64,000 nt of DNA from Blastomussa wellsi. Its lineage: Eukaryota > Cnidaria > Anthozoa > Scleractinia > Plerogyridae. The notes below the pieces were generated by a model. The model saw nothing but the letters and a program-made list of their open reading frames with translations. It was not told where the DNA came from and did no database searches. Of the stretch, positions 59,901 to 64,000 are shown piece after piece. A program made the position numbers and the translations under genes. The stretch spans positions 18,199,134 through 18,263,133 of the forward strand of contig OX393571.1 of assembly GCA_947652115.1 (NCBI GenBank), in the 5' to 3' direction. How positions within the stretch are numbered: the first letter of the stretch is position 1; the number at the start of each line of letters is the position of its first letter.

Positions 59901-62900
59901 TTAAACCGGAAAAACCTGATTAGTAGAGGCCTCATATAGCAGTTGGTCCGGAGTAAAGAGGTTACAGTGGTTATCCTGCCTGTCTGTTTTGTTTGTCAGT
60001 CTGTCTGTCTGTAAGCCTGTCTGACTGTCTGCCTGCCCGTCCGTCCGTCCGCAACGAATGCCGCATACCTTTCAGACATCTGATTGGCAGCTCGAACCAC
60101 CTGGAGCGCAATTGACAGTTCCTGCTCAACGTTTTGCTGATGCCGTCCTTTAAATGGAACCCAGATGCTTTGATTACCAATGAACTTTGCGCATGCTTCA
60201 CCGTGGTACAACTCGCACATGCCTTGGAATGGAGGCAGGGTCCTGCAAAAAACAAAAATCGATCAGAACGCTTGAAGTACACATCACTTGCAAGCCAGGA
60301 AAACCCCTCTCCTAATGAGCCAGTGGTCTTTCTTGAGGGAGGTTGCTAAAGAAAATGGCTTCCACAATGACCTCAGCTGACTTTTAAGTTTTCGGATTGA
60401 AAACGAGGTCCCATTGACTGACCGACCGACCGACCGACCGATTTATTGATTGATTGATCGATCGATCGACGATCGAATGCGTCGAGGAAAACTTCTTTAA
60501 AATTTTGAAGTGTAAAACACGCGCTTACTTTCTACCTCTCGATATTTTGGCTCAAATTAGAACATTTTCTAATAATCGCATTGAGGTCTTTAAATTCTGC
60601 TGTTGTTCCTAGTTGTTGTGGTGTAATTGTGTGTTGGAACACTTACCTCAAAGTTCCTGCGGCCGGACGGCTATTGCCTGTAAAAAGAAATGACAAGAAA
60701 AAACGCTAAAGCTAAACAAACGAACACTGGAACTTAAAAGGCCATTTCCAGTCCGTACTGCGCAGTCTCGGGATTTGTTTACATTTCTGTTTTGAATTCG
60801 TTGATACGTTACACTTCGGTAACTGCGTACGTGAAGTTTTTGAGTCCGCCATTGCGGGTCGTTTTGTTTGGGAGTTCGCAATGAGCTGAAACGTGGGTTT
60901 GGAATATCGCCGAGGTTCGTCTACTCTTTATTATTGTTTTGCAAGGATATCAGATATGATAAGGAAGAAAAAGGTAAGTTTTTACCCGTAATTTTCATTT
61001 TGGTTTGTTTACTTTTCATCGTGTGAGACTCAATAAACATTACAGGCGGAGATTGCGCAGTACGGAGTCACTGCCATCTTCTTTCAACGTGAACTCCCGG
61101 ACACACCCGGCCCAGCACCCGGCGTTATATGCGCGTTGAGTTTGTCGTTGGTTCTCGTCCTTGTTCCGCGGGTTTTTTCTGTGTTCTCTGGTTCTCCTCC
61201 CTCCAGAAAAGGCAACACTTCCCATTTCCAATTCGATCAGGAATACACGGCCCCACAAGCTTTAAAATACTACCGTATCCAAGCAAGGGTAAACCCGGAA
61301 CTAGCTCTTAAATTGAATTGGACATAACTTTCAGGAAACGTCTAACAGTCAATTTATTTGATAGTTCATGGCTAGTCCTTTCTTGCACTCTATTACAACT
61401 ACACAAAATCTTTTAATTTCCTCAGTTTCTGTTCTAATGTCGTTTGCCATTTTAACTCACATTCATTACCTGTTTTCTCAGGCTTTGGATCAGTTAGATC
61501 AGTATTTGCTGTATAAAAAATAAAACAAACGATTTCTAAGTGAATGACTACTCTATCAGAAACAGGCGGCAACACAAAAGATAGTGCTAAATATGGGAAC
61601 TGGGCCACGAAAAGTCCTCACTCACTTTTGGGCAAAATCTCCTCTACAAACGAATCAGTAGAATTTCCGAGTCCGCAATTTCAAAAGAAAGGTTGTTAAG
61701 TGACAACGAATCCTTGTGATGTCACAATGACGTGACAACGTTCGGAGTACGCACTGTTCGTTGGTTAACGACGATGTCAGCGGAATTCTTCAAAAAACTC
61801 CCGACCAGCAGAAAGACAAAAATGGTTTGAAAACAAGTGCTAAGTTCTCTATTTTCCTTTGTATTTTATTTTCGCTGTCGCTGTCCGCATGTGCTGACCG
61901 TTCATCGCCCCGGGTTAGTTTGTTACAGGCAATTATTTCATATTGAAGATTAATTTAAAGAAAGCAGCGCAAACAAACCGTACTTGTGATTGGAGGAGTG
62001 TTGAGATATCCATTGATTTTCAACCACGCCTGCGCGGTAGCTGTTCCTCCGGGACCTTTCGCTCTGCATTGAAATATCCCAGCGTCCTTCGCTTTAGCAC
62101 GTCGAATCCTGAGCCGCGATCCCCAACGGAAAGCGGTTACCTTGTAACTTGGATGCGCGTCGCTGACAGGCTGAAAGTCTTTAAACCATGTGATGTTGAC
62201 CTGTAACTTTTTACTGCTTAATCTGCATTTGAAGATGACGGGCTTGTTTTCAAACATTGTAATGTTGTTATCCAAACTCACTTTAAACTTGGGTTCTGTA
62301 TAGAGTAACAAAAACAACATAATTGAACCCCTTCACTCCACGAATAATCCTCGTGTCCAAGTAAGCAGTTACAATTTATGCAATAATTTGCAAAATGCAA
62401 CTTCATTGTACGAAAATAGGGAGTCTCGGGAAATATAAGCTGCGATTATCATGTAACGAAATATTGTAAATGATTATATTAAAAAGTGAGACAGATTTCA
62501 CAACACTGTAAATGAAGTTCAATATCGATTTGCATCCGTATGCAACTAAAGAAGGGAAAGAAAGGTGTAATTTTGTAATTGTAACAAGATTTAGGTGAAT
62601 TACAGTACTGTATGAATACTGAGAAATTAACTGTACTCGTGATTGTAGGAAAATTACTAATTACGCAACAAGAACTGTAAAAAAAAGTAGATCTATAGTG
62701 TAAAGGCGCATTGGTTAAGTCACAAGATTGTTCATTGGATTACATTGTTCATTGGATTACATTGTCAAGATCGTCCTGATCTTTTAGCTGTGTACACTAA
62801 GACCTTTCGCAGTGATCACCGCTAATATAAACTTGGAAACGGAGATTGGATACAGTCCTCATTGATTAGATTGACCAGCGACTGCGGGGTCTTCAGAGAT

Positions 62901-63462
62901 TCCGCGACAGCGAGGGGTTGACCGTGTGCGATGCGCTTCAAGAAGCCTTTGCTTTGCCACTGAGTCAGCGACGAGGATGCAACAATGTTGCAAGATTTTA
63001 AATCGCTTTCAAAATGCTGCAACATCGTCTGGGGGTACCTTACCCACTTGGACCAACTTACCTTGACGGACCACTCGAATACAGCTCTTATAATCAGGAT
63101 CCCCCTTCGCCGGCATACTAGAGCAGTCTGGTAAAAACTTGGACACGTACGGAGTTTGACGAGCGCGCTCGAAATCCAACTTACAGATGTGATTCTTCAA
63201 AACCAGGCAGTCATCTCGACAAAACTTCCTCGGTTTGGCTTGAGAATGAGACAGGTCACAAGGCGGGAAGGCGTAATTGCACAAAGTGGGTAGAAAGTAA
63301 TCCCTGCATCCCTGAGAAACGTACTTCACCAGCATGCCGTAGTGCAATCCAACTTTGCCGCCTTGTGAGGCCTGCGGCGTCTTTGGGGTGACATAAACCT
63401 GCTGACCATCGAGAAAAGGCTTGCATATCTCACCACCAGAGTATAGTTCACACACCGGGATT
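56057..63462 (-). CDS. ROR-family receptor kinase, gene B (CRD-Ig-CRD-kringle-TM-pseudokinase), 5' end missing
   Basis: Exons: 63462-63062, 62295-61984, 61508-61470, 60677-60647, 60242-60069, 59897-59653, 59331-59275, 58609-58409, 57803-57529, 56923-56057. All nine junctions are in phase, giving about 867 residues. The signal-peptide exon was not found and probably lies beyond 64000. The core Ig-CRD-kringle-TM-kinase is ROR-like, but an extra CRD exon upstream joins in phase (CAA G / AA CCC) to the Ig exon, and no kringle, TM or kinase for a separate gene lies between. If the CRD belongs here the architecture is unusual; if not, it is an orphan exon of a broken third copy. The kinase has NLG instead of DFG and almost no tail. 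It probably signals without catalysis, as PTK7 and RYK do. Confidence 0.8.
57150..57290 (+). repeat. Partial SINE, family 2
   Basis: 'ctctccactcaggagtataa' and 'tgggtgccagcgaattgttg' match the 3' half of the family. The head is diverged. A CATCAT-type simple repeat follows at 57288-57330. It lies in the last intron of gene B. Confidence 0.5.
57529..58609 (-). CDS. Gene B exons: kringle and transmembrane segment
   Basis: 58609-58409 codes for a kringle: ECYNGTGETYAG, CRTWPYMDP, HNFCRNPKG, PWCYVEQD, SCDIKKC. The loop before HNF is shorter than in gene A. 57803-57529 codes for a short stalk, a hydrophobic helix (YVISAIMAVLIVAFLSIIVY), and a juxtamembrane of about 45 residues rich in Ser, longer than in gene A. 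A C-rich run follows the kringle donor on the coding strand. Confidence 0.88.
59012..59185. repeat. TIR MITE copy 3
   Basis: Ends CAGTCACGGAGGGCC and its inverted partner '...gttcccgcgactg'. Inner blocks 'gaagttgctaagcaacatga', 'ctctcgctagctttttgatt' and 'aaaactggcac' match copies 1 and 2. It lies just past gene B's Pro/Ser linker exon. Confidence 0.75.
59275..60242 (-). CDS. Gene B exons: second CRD (two exons) and Pro/Ser linker
   Basis: 60242-60069 gives TLPPFQGMCELYHGEACAKF onward to RAANQMSER. 59897-59653 gives CTRFGIPAMCFHIFPKCD, RLCREDCFALFEDVC and LPNCSALP, completing the ten-Cys CRD. 59331-59275 is a linker (GVSTPATPSLSVLPRPGIQ). The CRD is split by an intron, whereas the CRDs at 40238 and 63062 are single exons. 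Confidence 0.9.
60000..60052. repeat. TCTG/CCGT-type microsatellite
   Basis: A run of tetranucleotides (tgtc, ctgt, ccgt) in the intron that splits the second CRD of gene B, about 17 bp from the donor of 60242-60069. Another, of GACC then GATT/GATC units, is at 60412-60475 in the preceding intron. Confidence 0.85.
60647..62295 (-). CDS. Gene B exons: Ig domain and two tiny linker exons
   Basis: 62295-61984 encodes the whole Ig domain in one exon: EPKFKVSLDN, VIFKCRLSS, ITWFKDFQPV, RAKAKDAGIFQCRAKGPGG. In gene A the same domain is split by an intron. 61508-61470 (39 nt, NTDLTDPKPEKT) and 60677-60647 (31 nt, NSRPAAGTL) are linkers found from AG/GT signals and phase. Confidence 0.8.
63062..63462 (-). 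CDS. Gene B first visible exon: extra Frizzled-type CRD
   Basis: 133 residues from IPVCELYSGGEICKPFLDGQ to SCIRVVRQ, with ten cysteines in CRD spacing: CRDYFLPTLCNYAFPPCD, PRKFCRDDCLVLKNHIC, LPDCSSMP. A TTTCCAG acceptor and a GTAAGT donor bound it. It requires an upstream exon ending with two bases of a codon, not found here. It is ROR-like rather than Frizzled-like (PKPR-type and CRDxC motifs). Confidence 0.85.
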
Positions 63463-64000
63463 CTGGAAACGAGAATCAAGAGTAAGCTATCAAGGGTAAC
63501 TCGCAGTTTTATGACCTCCACGTGTCTATTACCCTCCCCCCACAACCCATCCATGCACCGCAACCGCTTCACCTTCAAAGACGGAGCGTTCCCATATACC
63601 AAGACTGAGTGACTCAGCCTGCCAATCCTAACGAACAACACAAAATGACGACGATGACAACTGAAACGTCCCAAAGCAAAATGTTCAATGAACTGGATAA
63701 TGGCTTTGCAGGGGCATGTTTACTCTGCAAAACAAGAAATGACCAAATTGCGGTCTTCTGGAGAACTTGAACCATGACAGCGTAGTAGTATACACAGTAT
63801 AATTTGGTTTTATCAACTGGGTTGATAATGTGAATTGGCCATCGTAAAGAGATTCAAGAGCTGACGTTTCGAGCGTTAGCCCTTCGTCGGAGCGAATCCC
63901 TTTTAAGGAAATGTGAGTCGTGTGTTGTTTATATACAGAAAGATGGAGCTTCGCCATTGGTTGGTGCCTGGTAACGTTAAAACAACGGAATAAATTAGTT
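63463..64000. other. 5' part of gene B locus, no exon recognised
   Basis: Intron or upstream sequence of gene B. The minus-strand frame running on from the CRD is read-through of an intron. No signal-peptide exon with the required phase was found. 63795-63990 is a retroelement fragment. Confidence 0.5.
63795..63990 (-). mobile_element. Penelope-like 3'-end fragment
   Basis: On the minus strand it has 'gacgaagggctaacgctcga', 'aacgtcagctcttgaatctc' and 'cattatcaacccagttgata'. Part of it is repeated as an inverted dimer at 43238-43355. Presumed to be the structured 3' end of a Penelope-like element. Confidence 0.5.

Noticed and set aside
63009..63674. 221-codon minus-strand frame as one protein
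   Set aside because: Only 63462-63062 is CRD. The N-terminal part is intron sequence upstream of a clear acceptor.
1..64000. CRISPR arrays, operons, bacterial promoters
   Set aside because: The window is intron-rich animal DNA; no spaced direct-repeat array or operon layout was seen.

Overview
The window is nuclear DNA of an animal. It has long genes split into many short exons with GT..AG introns, AT-rich introns, and dense tRNA-derived SINEs, MITEs, Penelope-like and non-LTR retroelement remnants. Gene content and repeat style suggest a cnidarian, most likely an anthozoan such as a stony coral; this is inference, as no species marker was seen. I rebuilt the gene models by joining exons by hand. 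Every junction listed is in phase, but none is backed by transcripts.

Region 1 (1-10087): a SINE-rich flank, then a 15-exon minus-strand gene (10087 to 2121) for a 638-residue GNAT-type acetyltransferase-domain protein of unrecognised name. It has an acidic middle, a coiled region and a tail that looks weakly ADP-ribosyltransferase-like. Its last 16 codons, stop codon and AATAAA signal lie in a copy of a dispersed inverted-repeat element. A 250-bp head-to-head promoter region (10088-10337) separates it from region 2.

Region 2 (10338-31726): a complete 24-exon plus-strand gene for cyclin-G-associated kinase/auxilin (GAK), 1400 residues. The order is Ser/Thr kinase, PTEN-like and C2 domains, a clathrin/AP2-binding region with five FDPF-type repeats, and a C-terminal J domain with HPDK. 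It acts in clathrin-coat uncoating. Its introns hold an antisense 5'-truncated non-LTR retrotransposon, a Penelope-like remnant, SINEs, MITEs and satellites.

Region 3 (31727-35924): a repeat-bearing gap where the GAK 3' end faces the 3' end of the next gene.

Region 4 (35925-63462): two tandem minus-strand ROR-family receptor tyrosine kinase genes. Gene A (51372 to 35925) is complete: 11 exons, 801 residues, signal peptide-Ig-Frizzled CRD-kringle-TM-kinase. Gene B (63462 to 56057) lacks only its 5' end. It reads CRD-Ig-CRD-kringle-TM-kinase if the in-phase splice from the upstream CRD exon is used, which is an unusual architecture. The kinase domains have degenerated differently: A has HGD and DVA in place of HRD and DFG, while B keeps HRD but has NLG in place of DFG. 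Both end almost directly after the kinase and lack the long tail of vertebrate RORs. They look like a diverging receptor pair, at least one of them a probable pseudokinase that could sense Wnt-type ligands through its CRDs.
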